Assembly (NCBI RefSeq): GCF_014698835.1
Contig: NZ_JACJTU010000009.1
Coordinates: forward strand, 167,780 to 231,779
Direction of reading: 5' to 3'
DNA from: Nostoc paludosum FACHB-159
GTDB taxonomy: Bacteria; Cyanobacteriota; Cyanobacteriia; Cyanobacteriales; Nostocaceae
DNA length: 64,000 nt
In this document: piece after piece, positions 16,246 to 24,981 of the stretch
Layout: the number at the start of each line of letters is the position of its first letter
How positions within the stretch are numbered: position 1 is the first letter of the stretch
Position numbers and translations under genes: made by a program
The notes under the pieces: model-generated
The model's input: the letters and a program-made list of their open reading frames with translations, nothing else
The model's database searches: none
What the model was told of the DNA's origin: nothing

Positions 16246-16914
16246 ATGAATAGGACATTAACGCAGAACCCCCAAGAACATCTGGTCTTAGTGACAGCAG
16301 GTAAGGTACAGCTAGAGGGCAATTTGGTGATTCCCGATTATGCGACAGGCATAGTGTTATTTGCTCATGGTAGTGGTAGCAGTCGTCACAGCCCTCGCAA
16401 TCGCTATGTTGCTGAAGTCTTACAACAAGCGGGACTCGCAACTTTGTTAATTGATTTGCTGACTCTGGAAGAAGAAGAAATCGACCTGCGAACAAGACAC
16501 TTGCGCTTTGATATTGGTTTGTTAGCCTCGCGGTTAGTTGGGGCTACAGATTGGCTGACACATAACCCAGATACTCGACATCTAAAAGTAGGTTACTTTG
16601 GCGCGAGTACAGGCGGTGGTGCAGCCCTCGTCGCCGCCGCAGAACGTCCAGAGGCGGTGCAGGCTATTGTTTCTCGTGGCGGACGACCTGATTTAGCTCC
16701 TTCAGCCTTACCTCATGTCAAAGCGCCGACATTGTTGATTGTTGGTGGGTACGATCTGGCAGTAATAGCAATGAATGAAGATGCACTACAGCAATTACAA
16801 ACATCAAAACGCTTAGTGATTATCCCTAATGCCAGCCACTTGTTTGAAGAACCAGGTGCATTAACCGCAGCCGCACAACTGGCAAGTGAATGGTTTACGC
16901 ACTATCTCAGGTAG
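16246..16914 (+). CDS. alpha/beta hydrolase (dienelactone-hydrolase-like)
   Basis: 222 aa. The oxyanion region GIVLFAHGSGSSRHSPRN is followed by the nucleophile elbow GASTGGGAA (about residues 122-130). The acid is probably the Asp in GGYDLAV and the base the His in NASHLFEEPG. Hydrolases of this subgroup accompany phosphoribosyltransferases in many bacteria; the substrate is not known. It is the last gene of the four-gene operon starting at 13838, and the dispersed 81-bp repeat lies 40 bp after its stop. No signal peptide. Confidence 0.85.
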   Translation: MNRTLTQNPQEHLVLVTAGKVQLEGNLVIPDYATGIVLFAHGSGSSRHSPRNRYVAEVLQQAGLATLLIDLLTLEEEEIDLRTRHLRFDIGLLASRLVGATDWLTHNPDTRHLKVGYFGASTGGGAALVAAAERPEAVQAIVSRGGRPDLAPSALPHVKAPTLLIVGGYDLAVIAMNEDALQQLQTSKRLVIIPNASHLFEEPGALTAAAQLASEWFTHYLR

Positions 16915-16956
16915 ATGGGATTGGGGTAAAGGTGTAGGGGGTAGGAGTTTATGGAT

Positions 16957-17037
16957 TAAGCAAGCATATTATCGGCGAGGTTTAAGGGCTATGAAGCTTA
17001 TACAGCAAGCACTTTAACTCGCTTGTCGCCGCTTGAA
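16957..17037 (-). repeat. 81-bp dispersed repeat, copy B
   Basis: Inverted relative to copy A at 3044-3124, with three differences. It lies between the convergent hydrolase and WD40 genes. The two copies face each other across about 14 kb that contains the accessory island and the PRPP operon. Confidence 0.85.
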
Positions 17038-17095
17038 TTATTCAAATCTCTCCCCGTCCCCGCGTCCCCGTATTCATCTGAACCTGATATAACTC

Positions 17096-18862
17096 CTAAC
17101 TCCTTTGCCAAATTTTAATTGTTTTATCCAAACTCCCACTCACCAACATCTCGCCGGAAGCTGTGAAGGCTAATGCTGTAACTATATTTCCATGACCTGT
17201 AAAGGTACCGAGCAATTCCCCGGTTTGGACATGCCATAATTTAATAGTTTTATCAGCACTACCGCTGGCGATGATTTGTTCATCGGGACTCAAAGCGATC
17301 GCATACACTCTATCTCTATGTCCTTTGAGGGTATGAAGTAATTCTCCAGTCTCCAAATGCCAAATTTTAATCGTTTGATCCCAGCTACCACTGACAAGCA
17401 GTTTACCATCTTGACTAATTGCCAAGGAACAAACGATGTGAGAATGACCCATGAGGGTATGCAAAGGTTGTGTATCTTTTAAACTTTTGATCCCTGTTTG
17501 GGGTGAAATCCGCCAAACTTTGATTTTGCGATAGCTACCTGTGACCACAGTTTGCCCGTCGGGACTCAAAACCAGGGAATGAGCAGCTGTATCATCTAAA
17601 GAGAGAGCGATCGCTACTTGACGGTGAATCAAATCCCAAAATAGAATTTTTCTGTCATCTCCGCCGGTGGCTAACATCCTACCATCTGGGGTGAAAGCAG
17701 CACAGCGCACTACTCCATGATGTTTGTGCAGGATATCTATTAAGTCTAGAGCGCCCACGTGCCAAATTTTAATTGTCGAGTCTGCACCGCAGCTGACTAA
17801 AGTTTGCCCATCGGAACTAAAAGCTAGGGAATTCACTTCATCCACTAGCCCAGATATCACCCAAGGATACTCTGACAATGTATCTATTAATTCACCTTTG
17901 CTTAAATCCCATAGCTTCGTCTCACCACGGCTACCACTTGCCAATATGGGTAAGGCGTTACCATTATTACACCCCGAACTAAAGGCCAAACAATTAATTC
18001 CTCTGGTATGCCCTTGTAGAGTCTGCCAGCATTCCCAGTCACCTACTACGTTTTTCAGAGAATGCTCTGTTGGTAGAGTTTGGATTGTCTCTATCGTCGT
18101 TTCATGAATTATTGGCGATGTGTCTTTTTTGCCAATAAGTGATTCTAAATACCAACTTAACCCCCCGGCATATAACAAATTGCTCGGAGTAACGTGTATT
18201 TTGGGTTCAGAAAATTCTAGTTGATTTGTAGGTAAAAAGCCTGTGATTATGCTCTGCTTTTCATAACCTAATTTACCTGTATATGGATAAAATAAACACA
18301 GAAAAATTAAGACTTGGTGATTTCTCAAATCTTCTTGAGTTACCGACCATCTAATTTTGTCTTTCTTAATACCATTAAAACTTTCGCCATCAGCGACGTA
18401 AACTTGAACGCTCAGTTGGGGATTATCTTTGAGTACATAAATAAATTTGCTTTGACTAGATAAATTTCCCTCATCATCTAAAGTGATGTTTTCTAAAGTA
18501 TCTTGGGGGATTTTTTTGAGTAACTTGCCTAGACGTTCGGTGATTATGCGATCGACAATTTTTTCCCGTAAAAGATAATCTTGGGCTTGTTGCTGAAAAT
18601 ATTTGGGAAAGGGTATCGTCCAATCTGGAGGTTCAGGATATTCAGGGGGCATGGGCGGGGGATTTTTGGCGAGAACCTCTGCTTGTTCGCGAGAAAGCTC
18701 TTGGAGTTTCGCCAATGCCTCACCCCAAAATGCCATAATTTCTGTGTGGCAACCTTTGACTTGACTTTCAAGCAAAGACAAATCGTAAGTTTTGGGTTTT
18801 TTCACACGTTGAAGGAAGTCAGTTTGTTGAGCTTTGAGCAAGCTAATCCAATCCATCTGCAT
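17096..18862 (-). CDS. seven-bladed WD40 protein with unknown N-terminal domain
   Basis: 588 aa. The first ~240 residues form a helical then mixed domain with a proline-rich linker (PPPMPPEYPEPPDW) that I do not recognise. After QTLQGHTRGINCLAF come seven WD40 repeats (for example VSGSWDQTIKIWHLETGELL and ASGSADKTIKLWHVQTGELL), one closed propeller. No NTPase or kinase domain is fused, unlike the protein at 7743. Such proteins act as scaffolds. The ATG at 18862 or the one two codons later could be the start. The gene is on the minus strand, convergent with the PRPP operon. Confidence 0.85.
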   Translation of the reverse strand: MQMDWISLLKAQQTDFLQRVKKPKTYDLSLLESQVKGCHTEIMAFWGEALAKLQELSREQAEVLAKNPPPMPPEYPEPPDWTIPFPKYFQQQAQDYLLREKIVDRIITERLGKLLKKIPQDTLENITLDDEGNLSSQSKFIYVLKDNPQLSVQVYVADGESFNGIKKDKIRWSVTQEDLRNHQVLIFLCLFYPYTGKLGYEKQSIITGFLPTNQLEFSEPKIHVTPSNLLYAGGLSWYLESLIGKKDTSPIIHETTIETIQTLPTEHSLKNVVGDWECWQTLQGHTRGINCLAFSSGCNNGNALPILASGSRGETKLWDLSKGELIDTLSEYPWVISGLVDEVNSLAFSSDGQTLVSCGADSTIKIWHVGALDLIDILHKHHGVVRCAAFTPDGRMLATGGDDRKILFWDLIHRQVAIALSLDDTAAHSLVLSPDGQTVVTGSYRKIKVWRISPQTGIKSLKDTQPLHTLMGHSHIVCSLAISQDGKLLVSGSWDQTIKIWHLETGELLHTLKGHRDRVYAIALSPDEQIIASGSADKTIKLWHVQTGELLGTFTGHGNIVTALAFTASGEMLVSGSLDKTIKIWQRS

Positions 18863-19249
18863 TAGAGGGGCGCACTATTGCATACCTAAGGTAAGCTATA
18901 CCAATGGAATTACTCAAGTTTATAATCTTTAGTTAATTAAAAATTCAGTAATTTTAGTAGTCTAATAGAACACAAGCATAAGCATCTGTATAGCACCTAG
19001 ATATTTTATGAACAGATGTAGCCGAGCTACATAGAATTTAGATGATATCAATTAATTCTAACGGACAAAGAAAACAAGATACTGTCTCTGGGGAAACAGT
19101 TCTAGTAGTCTAGCAAGTCCAATGAACCCAGGTTAAAAAAAGTTCGTAGTAAGCACTTTAGTCCTTAGGTGGGGACTAATGCTCAAGCACTTATTCATTA
19201 GTGCCAATCTTCTGATAAAATCCTTTGGACATAAATAGTTAAGCTGAGT
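18863..19249. other. 387-bp spacer between divergent genes
   Basis: No gene seen. Around 19146-19196 there is an imperfect inverted sequence (AAGCACTTTAGTCC and GGACTAATGCTCAAGCACTT), probably a dispersed repeat. Promoters for both flanking genes must lie here, but none stands out. Confidence 0.5.
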
Positions 19250-19927
19250 ATGACAAGTGCATCTTACATTTTTCTGGCTGGCGCAAGTCGCGGTGTTGGT
19301 CAAGAAATTGCTCAATACTTGAGGACACAACAGCTAAAGGTAAAGGCACTCCTGAGAACACTAACAGTTGCTAGTGAATTGGAAAAAATCGGCATTCAAG
19401 TAGTTCAGGGAGATGCCTTGAATGTTGGCGATGTCGAACGTGCTGTACAAGCAGATGAACAGATTGACACTATCATCAGTACAATTGGCGGTTTACCAAC
19501 AGACACAGAAAGACCAGATTACCCCGGTAACAAAAATCTAATCGACGCAGCAGTGAAAGCTGGAGTCCAAAATTTTATTCTTGTGTCTTCCATTGGTGCT
19601 GGTGAAAGTGTAAATGCTTTGTCCCCCCAGGTTTTAGCAGCACTAGGAACAGTTTTAGCCGAGAAAAATAAAGCAGAACAACACTTAATTGCCAGCGGAC
19701 TCACCTACACCATCATCCGTCCTGGTGGGCTGAAGTCAGAACCAGCAACGGGTAATGGTGTTTTAACTGAAGATCCCCGCATCATTGGTAGCATCAATCG
19801 CCAAGATGTAGCCCAGTTAGTTTGTCGCTGTTTAAATAGCCAACGCGCTCATAATAAAATCTTGTCAGCGGTAGACCGAAATATGCTATTTGGGCAAACA
19901 GAATTTGCTGAGTTTAGCTTGGATTAA
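19250..19927 (+). CDS. atypical SDR / NAD(P)-binding protein (NmrA/Ycf39-like)
   Basis: 225 aa. It begins with a Rossmann motif FLAGASRGVGQEIAQYL, a variant of GxxGxxG, followed by VVQGDALNVGDVERAV (typical D in the adenine pocket) and FILVSSIGAG. The YxxxK catalytic pair of classical SDRs is absent; instead AEKNKAEQHLIASGLTYTIIRPG is typical of atypical SDRs such as SDR_a5. The substrate is unknown; family members act as oxidoreductases or redox sensors and assembly factors. Stands alone upstream of the tandem heptamer array. Confidence 0.82.
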   Translation: MTSASYIFLAGASRGVGQEIAQYLRTQQLKVKALLRTLTVASELEKIGIQVVQGDALNVGDVERAVQADEQIDTIISTIGGLPTDTERPDYPGNKNLIDAAVKAGVQNFILVSSIGAGESVNALSPQVLAALGTVLAEKNKAEQHLIASGLTYTIIRPGGLKSEPATGNGVLTEDPRIIGSINRQDVAQLVCRCLNSQRAHNKILSAVDRNMLFGQTEFAEFSLD

Positions 19928-19977
19928 TCGTTTAAGATATAACGCGATCGTAAAATCCTCAGAACAATAGCCTTTCG

Positions 19978-20057
19978 TTGCCTATTGCCTATTGCCTGTT
20001 GCCTGCTGCCTGTTGCCTGTTGCCTGTTGCCTGTTGCCTGCTGCCTGTTGCCTGCTA
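19978..20057. repeat. tandem heptamer array (TTGCCTG)n
   Basis: About eleven head-to-tail 7-bp units, TTGCCTA/TTGCCTG/CTGCCTG, between convergent SDR and Rieske genes. It has no spacer structure, so it is an STRR and not a CRISPR. Confidence 0.9.
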
Positions 20058-20060
20058 TTA

Positions 20061-21116
20061 TTAGGCACGCCAACGAAGTATCTGACCCTTAACAGGATTG
20101 ACAAATTGCCGTCCTTCTGCAATAGACCGAGCATATTCCCGCTTCAACTGGTAATACCACTGCGCCTGGACATCTGAGTCTTTAATTAACCGCAGCACAG
20201 GATTATATTTGAGTCCAATTTGCTGTTTTTCCACCACACTGCGGTCTTGACCAAGAAAAGTCCGCGCCAAAACATGCAGTAACGGTTTGAAAAATCCCAC
20301 CCAAGGAAGTGTCCAGTAAAGAGAAAAAGTTACCTCGGTTTCTGTGTCTGAAATGGGGGTAACTGTGGTTAAATTCACAACTCGATGTTTGCCAATTGTG
20401 GTTTCTTCTACCCTAACTCCAGGTAAACGAAAAGAAATCTCAGTTTCCGGTACACCGCCACCAATGAGCCAATATAATCGACCCCCATTGGCTGGTAATC
20501 GGTGTCGCCGCATTGTGAAGCCGTGGGGGGAAGCATCAAATTGCTTGACTTCTTCATGCAATTGTTCATTTCGCCACCACCAAGCACGATGAACATAAGG
20601 TGAATGGGCGGGGTCCATCAGGCCTACCACTGCATGATCCACAAAACAGGGGAAGCGCATCACCTCTACAAATTGGGGCCATCGCTCCTCAAATCCTGGG
20701 ATTGCAGGAATTTCCATTTCAGAATCAGGAGGCTGAGGATTATCGCGATCGGGTATGTATATCCAAATATTTCCTTGGGCTTCCCTGATTGGATAAGACT
20801 GCACGTCGAAGCGGCTCAAATCCATCTGCTGTTCTTCCACAAGGGACGGTATCGCAGTACAACCCCCACCAGAATTAAAGCGCCAACCGTGATAGCAACA
20901 TTCCACTTCCTGTCCGTCGAATCTACCACAACTCAAGGGGACACCACGATGCGGACAAATGTCTTGCATCGCAGCCACTTTCCCATCTTTGTCGCGAATT
21001 AACAGCACCGGTTCTCCTAAGAAAACGCGGCTGACCATTTTACCTGGCTTCAAATGATTACTAGGCAGAGCATAGTACCAAATGTTACGCAAAAAAAAGT
21101 TATCGTTATTTTTCAT
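20061..21116 (-). CDS. Rieske non-heme iron oxygenase
   Basis: 351 aa from ATG 21116. The N-terminal Rieske domain has CPHRGVPL and CCYHGWRF, the full C-x-H...C-x2-H set for a 2Fe-2S cluster. The C-terminal catalytic domain has DPAHSPYVHRAWWW, carrying the His/Asp iron ligands. The closest family I recognise is the pheophorbide a oxygenase / vanillate O-demethylase oxygenase group. The enzyme probably mono- or dioxygenates an aromatic or tetrapyrrole-like substrate and needs a separate reductase, which is not in this window. Hydrophobic segments near the C-terminus (WVGFFKPLLHVLA) could give membrane association as in plant Rieske oxygenases. Confidence 0.87.
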   Translation of the reverse strand: MKNNDNFFLRNIWYYALPSNHLKPGKMVSRVFLGEPVLLIRDKDGKVAAMQDICPHRGVPLSCGRFDGQEVECCYHGWRFNSGGGCTAIPSLVEEQQMDLSRFDVQSYPIREAQGNIWIYIPDRDNPQPPDSEMEIPAIPGFEERWPQFVEVMRFPCFVDHAVVGLMDPAHSPYVHRAWWWRNEQLHEEVKQFDASPHGFTMRRHRLPANGGRLYWLIGGGVPETEISFRLPGVRVEETTIGKHRVVNLTTVTPISDTETEVTFSLYWTLPWVGFFKPLLHVLARTFLGQDRSVVEKQQIGLKYNPVLRLIKDSDVQAQWYYQLKREYARSIAEGRQFVNPVKGQILRWRA

Positions 21117-21358
21117 CACTAACTACATCTTAAATTGGGTTATTCTGGCAGTATTTTGAGTGTTAACAACAAAAAAAGTCAGGAGCCATTACTCACAATT
21201 ATCGAATTTAATTTGAGTCCGACTGGTAAATGTAGCTTGCTTCGACTAAGAGTATAAACAGGTTTAAGTCATCCAAAAAATTTATAGTAGTTTTAAATCC
21301 CTTCCTGACTGCATTCTGAATTCTGGATTCTGAATTCTGACTGCTATTTTTAGTTGCA

Positions 21359-21796
21359 TTATTCACCAGAAATTTGCACAAATACTGTTCTTTTACGCGG
21401 CCCATCTAACTCAAAAAACAACACAGACTGCCAAGTTCCTAAAGCTAATTTACCATCAACAATAGGTATTATCTCACTAGTCGCGAGCATCATTGCCATT
21501 AAATGAGAGTGAGCATTAATCGGTTCATCTTCTGGAACATCTCTTAAGTGCAAATCATTATGCAAATAGCTGTCTGTTTCTGGCGCTAATTTTTGCAAGA
21601 ATACTTTTATATCTTCTAATAATCTGACTTCATTTTCGTTGATGGCTAAAGCTGTTGTAGTGTGTCGAGAGAATACTAAAGCTTGTCCATTTTTGATTGA
21701 GGTTGAAGCAATCAATTCTTGAATTTGTGGTGTTATATTATGAATATTAATTTTTGGTTCTGTTTCAATTTCAAGTAATTTATTAATAATTGGCAT
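21359..21796 (-). CDS. YjbQ/UPF0047 family protein
   Basis: 145 aa, the standard length. Family signatures are SRHTTTALAINENE, HNDLHLRDVPEDEPINAHSHLMAMML and GTWQSVLFFELDGPRKR. The conserved His residues form a metal-binding pocket; E. coli YjbQ has weak thiamine-phosphate synthase activity, and the true function is open. Located 71 bp downstream of the aminotransferase on the same strand, so the two may be co-transcribed. Confidence 0.9.
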   Translation of the reverse strand: MPIINKLLEIETEPKINIHNITPQIQELIASTSIKNGQALVFSRHTTTALAINENEVRLLEDIKVFLQKLAPETDSYLHNDLHLRDVPEDEPINAHSHLMAMMLATSEIIPIVDGKLALGTWQSVLFFELDGPRKRTVFVQISGE

Positions 21797-21867
21797 CTGT
21801 TAAATTTTAAAGTTTTGGTTTTGTCAATAGTCGGCTAACAATTTTTAATATCTTAAGAAATTTAATA

Positions 21868-23037
21868 TCAACTCCTAATTATATTTTGCAACCCTTCAAC
21901 TAATCTTTCTATACCTTCTTTTGCGGTCTCTTGTTGCAGCGCACCATAAGCAACGCGTAGATAGCATTGATTATCTATGCCAAAGGTTGTACCTGGGATA
22001 ACTGCTACTTTATATTCTTGGATGAGTCTTTTAACTAATTCAAAAGCATCGATTTGAGTATGAACTTTCAAGAAAAAATAAAAAGCGCCATTAGCAGGTG
22101 TAATAGTACATAAACCTTGGAGGCGGTTGAGGGATTTTAGGACTAGTTGTCGTACTTGAGAAATCGCTCCAATATTTTCCTGTAAATACTTTTCTTTTGC
22201 TTGTAATGCTCCTAAGGCTGCATATTGAGAAATTACTGGCGGACAAATTAAAATTGTGTCTTGGACTTTTTTGACGGCGACAAGTAAATGTTGAGGAATT
22301 ACCATATAACCAATACGCCAACTCGCAAAACCATAGGCTTTGGAAAGGCTATAAAGAGAAATAGTGTATTTGCTACTACCATCAAATGCACCAGGTGAAA
22401 TATGTTTTACCCCATCGTAGGTAAAGTATTCATAGGCTTCATCACTAATGTGATAAATGCCGCGAGTTCTACAGATTTCATTGACCTGGCGCAATGTGGC
22501 TTCACTATAAACAACCCCAGTGGGATTATTTGGTGAAATGGTGACTACAGCGCGTGTTTTGGGTGTAATTGCTTGAGCGATCGCTTCTGTTTGCAGTTGA
22601 TAATTTTCGTCCGTTGCTACTAATATCGGACGACAACCAGCCATTGCGATCGCCATTTCATGATTGAAATAGTAGGGTGTATTTAAAATAATTTCATCGC
22701 CTGGGTTGGTAATAGCAAGAATGGCATTCATAAATCCCATATTGCTCCCCGCTGTCACAACGATGCAGTTTTCTCCATTGATTTCAATACCATTAAAGGC
22801 TTGCAATTTTCCTGCAAGTGCTGTCACCAATGGCGCAATACCTTCCACTGATTTGTATAAATGATTATTCTCTTCAGCGAGGAATTTTGGCAAAAATTCT
22901 ATTGCTTCCGGTGGAGGGGTGTAATAAACAACACCTTGTCCTAAAGAAATTGTTCCAGGAGAATTTTTAATTAGTTCCCCAACCACTGGAATAATGGGCG
23001 ATTGTATCGCCTGCATACGAGAGGTTAGGGATTCCAT
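21868..23037 (-). CDS. PLP-dependent class I/II aminotransferase
   Basis: 389 aa from the ATG at 23037 (MESLTSRMQAIQSPIIPVVG), where family similarity begins; an open extension to 23157 has a basic, unlikely N-terminus. SLGQGVVYYTPP is the substrate loop, NPNNPTGVVYS-type ISPNNPTGVVY holds the conserved Asn, DEAYEYFTYDG the cofactor Asp/Tyr, and SLSKAYGFASWRIGYM the Schiff-base Lys. Aspartate/kynurenine aminotransferase-like enzymes have this layout. The amino donor cannot be assigned from sequence. It precedes the yjbQ-like gene. Confidence 0.88.
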   Translation of the reverse strand: MESLTSRMQAIQSPIIPVVGELIKNSPGTISLGQGVVYYTPPPEAIEFLPKFLAEENNHLYKSVEGIAPLVTALAGKLQAFNGIEINGENCIVVTAGSNMGFMNAILAITNPGDEIILNTPYYFNHEMAIAMAGCRPILVATDENYQLQTEAIAQAITPKTRAVVTISPNNPTGVVYSEATLRQVNEICRTRGIYHISDEAYEYFTYDGVKHISPGAFDGSSKYTISLYSLSKAYGFASWRIGYMVIPQHLLVAVKKVQDTILICPPVISQYAALGALQAKEKYLQENIGAISQVRQLVLKSLNRLQGLCTITPANGAFYFFLKVHTQIDAFELVKRLIQEYKVAVIPGTTFGIDNQCYLRVAYGALQQETAKEGIERLVEGLQNIIRS

Positions 23038-23233
23038 GTTTCCATTTAGATCGAGGTAGCTATAATATCTTTTACGGGAGAAGAACCGACTAGTCGCGAT
23101 ATTTTTTAACCAATTGCGACTGGTCGGACGTAGTTCTATGAAGTTGTTTCTTGCCAAATTGTTTCTAGTTAATTTTAGCCACTTAGTCTTACATGACTAA
23201 GAAATAATTTGCTATACTAGAAACTCGTCATTA

Positions 23234-23518
23234 TTAAAAATCTTGTTTTTTCGACCAGCTACCTCGTGGATTGTCCTCTCGTGGTTTAGCTTTGTTAACT
23301 CTCAGTTGACGGCCCATCCATTCTGCACCATCTAATTCTGTGATGGCTGCGTCCTCTTGAGCATCTTCATTCATATCAACAAAAGCAAAGCCCCGCAGTC
23401 GTCCTGTTTCGCGGTCAGTAGGCAAGACAACTCTTTTGACCTCGCCGTAGTCTGCAAACACTGCTCTTAAGTCTGCTTCAGTAGCGCGGTAGGAGAGATT
23501 TCCAACGTAAATAGTCAT
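23234..23518 (-). CDS. rbp: RNA-binding protein, single RRM (cyanobacterial Rbp)
   Basis: 94 aa from ATG 23518, giving the usual start MTIYVGNLSYRATEADL. RNP2 is IYVGNL and RNP1 is RGFAFVDM; the short C-terminal tail after the RRM (KPREDNPRGSWSKKQDF) is basic but lacks the glycine-rich stretch of RbpA1-like cold-induced proteins. These proteins bind mRNA and some are cold-regulated through long 5' leaders. The ~570 bp upstream contain no gene and may hold such a leader. The frame is open eight codons further 5' but without family similarity. Confidence 0.93.
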   Translation of the reverse strand: MTIYVGNLSYRATEADLRAVFADYGEVKRVVLPTDRETGRLRGFAFVDMNEDAQEDAAITELDGAEWMGRQLRVNKAKPREDNPRGSWSKKQDF

Positions 23519-24090
23519 GTGAGATCGGGTAATTTTCAACAAAGAGCGATGAGTTCAGCAAAAAACAGATTTAACAAAATTGCAAATAAATATTGCATAT
23601 TCCTCTCTGATTCAGCAATAGTTTGATGAATGTTCGAGGGGAGCAGTAAATCAGGTAGCATTAGCTGAACTTAGACATACGCTCATATAATAACTGATTG
23701 TGACGTTTTCCAAAGTACTAGATTTGACAAACTCTTATTAACCTAAGTTGCTAGTTCCGCCGAAGTGCGATCGCTACGGAGATGATTTGAGCAGCCAAAT
23801 TCCCTCTAGAGAAAAAATTATAGGGGCTATATAAAACTAAATAATTGCCTTTTATCCTAAGTAAGTTAGCTAGAATAAATCAAACTATATTACAAAACGT
23901 AAATAAACCTGAAACTCTTACCAATTACCAAGAACAAATGATAAATGGCGATAAGAGCTAGTTAGGTTTATTGGGGTCGCTGATGACCGATTAAAGACGA
24001 TGGAACTGCGATCGCAATCAAAAAAAATCGGTAGAAATCGCATACCCTCAAAGGGCAAGAGGTATAAATGTCTACCTATTTAACCATTAT
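23519..24090. other. 572-bp spacer, likely rbp leader and promoter
   Basis: No ORF worth calling. The first ~150 bp upstream of rbp are AT-rich (minus strand) and could be its 5' leader. HIP1 cores occur at 23768 and 24009. No clear promoter boxes were assigned. Confidence 0.4.
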
Positions 24091-24237
24091 TCACTCCCGG
24101 TCATGCCAAGCTGTAATTATACTCTGCCGCTTCAAAATACTTAAATGTTTCACTAGCTCATTTTTGAGTTCTTCGTCTTCGTGAGCGTAGGAGAAGAAAA
24201 CTTCTATAAGATTTGTGGCTGATGTAGATATGGGCAT
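24091..24237 (-). pseudogene. truncated TIR-domain gene remnant
   Basis: The minus strand encodes 48 residues from ATG 24237. After a short lead the peptide runs IEVFFSYAHEDEELKNELVK and HLSILKRQ, ending ITAWHDRE before TGA at 24091. This is the N-terminal third of a bacterial TIR domain (FxSYAHED...L..HL..LKRQG.I..WHDR.I). The rest of the fold, including the catalytic Glu region, is missing and no continuation is seen downstream. It follows a small ribbon-helix-helix gene on the same strand by 72 bp. Confidence 0.7.
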
Positions 24238-24309
24238 AAATTATATAAATTCGCAAAGTGTTTCTTACTCAACTGGTTTTACTACCAAGACAATAAATTC
24301 GCTACTAGC

Positions 24310-24486
24310 TTATATGCTCTTTGTCTCCCCAGTTAGGGAAAACTCCTTGCTTTCTAACCATTGCTCGATTAGCTCAATGACTACTTGGCTCATCTTCTTA
24401 CCCTTCATGACGCAAGTGGCATGGAATCGCTTCTTCAAGTTAACCGTAATATTTATATGCATTTCTTTAGTTGCTTTAGTATTCAT
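24310..24486 (-). CDS. ribbon-helix-helix DNA-binding protein (ParG/CopG-like)
   Basis: 58 aa from ATG 24486. MHINITVNLKKRFHATCVMKG is the strand and first helix and KKMSQVVIELIEQWLESKE the second helix of a ribbon-helix-helix fold, as in ParG-like plasmid proteins and antitoxins. The open frame extends to 24645 but that extension is hydrophobic and unlike the family. Such proteins are dimeric DNA binders that repress their own promoter. No toxin gene is intact beside it; the only neighbour on the strand is the truncated TIR remnant. Confidence 0.7.
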   Translation of the reverse strand: MNTKATKEMHINITVNLKKRFHATCVMKGKKMSQVVIELIEQWLESKEFSLTGETKSI

Positions 24487-24771
24487 GTACCTAATTCCAA
24501 GATAGATGAACCTACAAAAGTAGAAATGGCGATTCCTGAAAAACACCATTTGAGGAATGAACAGAGGGATAAAGAAAAGCACTCTCAGGAAAAAAGCAAT
24601 CCCGCTCTGGGTTGGCTTTGATATATAAGTGTCGGCTGTTTGCAAAATTCCATCAAAAGTATTGACAAGAAAGTTAGCTAAAAACTAAGCTTTAGTTAAG
24701 AAAAGGTTATAAAGCACAGAATTTAACTTGTAGAAGTTAATTTTCTCAAACCATTAGTTGAGAAAAAATTA

Positions 24772-24981
24772 TTGCACACCCCAGATCCGGTTCAAGTAGG
24801 AGACAGAGTTTTGATTTTACGCCCCTTCTATGTAGCAGGAAAAGTTGGGGTAGTTTGTGGCCGAGAGTCACGCTCAGATGGTCAAGCAACCAACCGTTGG
24901 CTGATTCAAGTAGATGTTGAAAATATTGTGCTGTCACTCAAGAGCCACGAGTTTGAGGTAATTAACTCAGAATCACAGTAA
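24772..24981 (+). CDS. small conserved KOW/SH3-like protein
   Basis: 69 aa starting at TTG 24772 (no in-frame ATG nearby). DPVQVGDRVLILRPFYVAGKVGVV is a small beta-barrel of KOW/SH3 type, followed by RWLIQVDVENIVLSLKSHEFEVI. It resembles small conserved cyanobacterial proteins of unknown function. A short hydrophilic C-terminus follows. It is isolated between two long spacers. The start codon is uncertain. Confidence 0.6.
   Translation: MHTPDPVQVGDRVLILRPFYVAGKVGVVCGRESRSDGQATNRWLIQVDVENIVLSLKSHEFEVINSESQ

Noticed and set aside
19978..20057. Possible CRISPR array
   Set aside because: Units are 7 bp with no spacers, so it is an STRR.
23038..23157. N-terminal extension of the aminotransferase
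   Set aside because: It adds a basic tail not seen in the family; similarity begins at the ATG at 23037.
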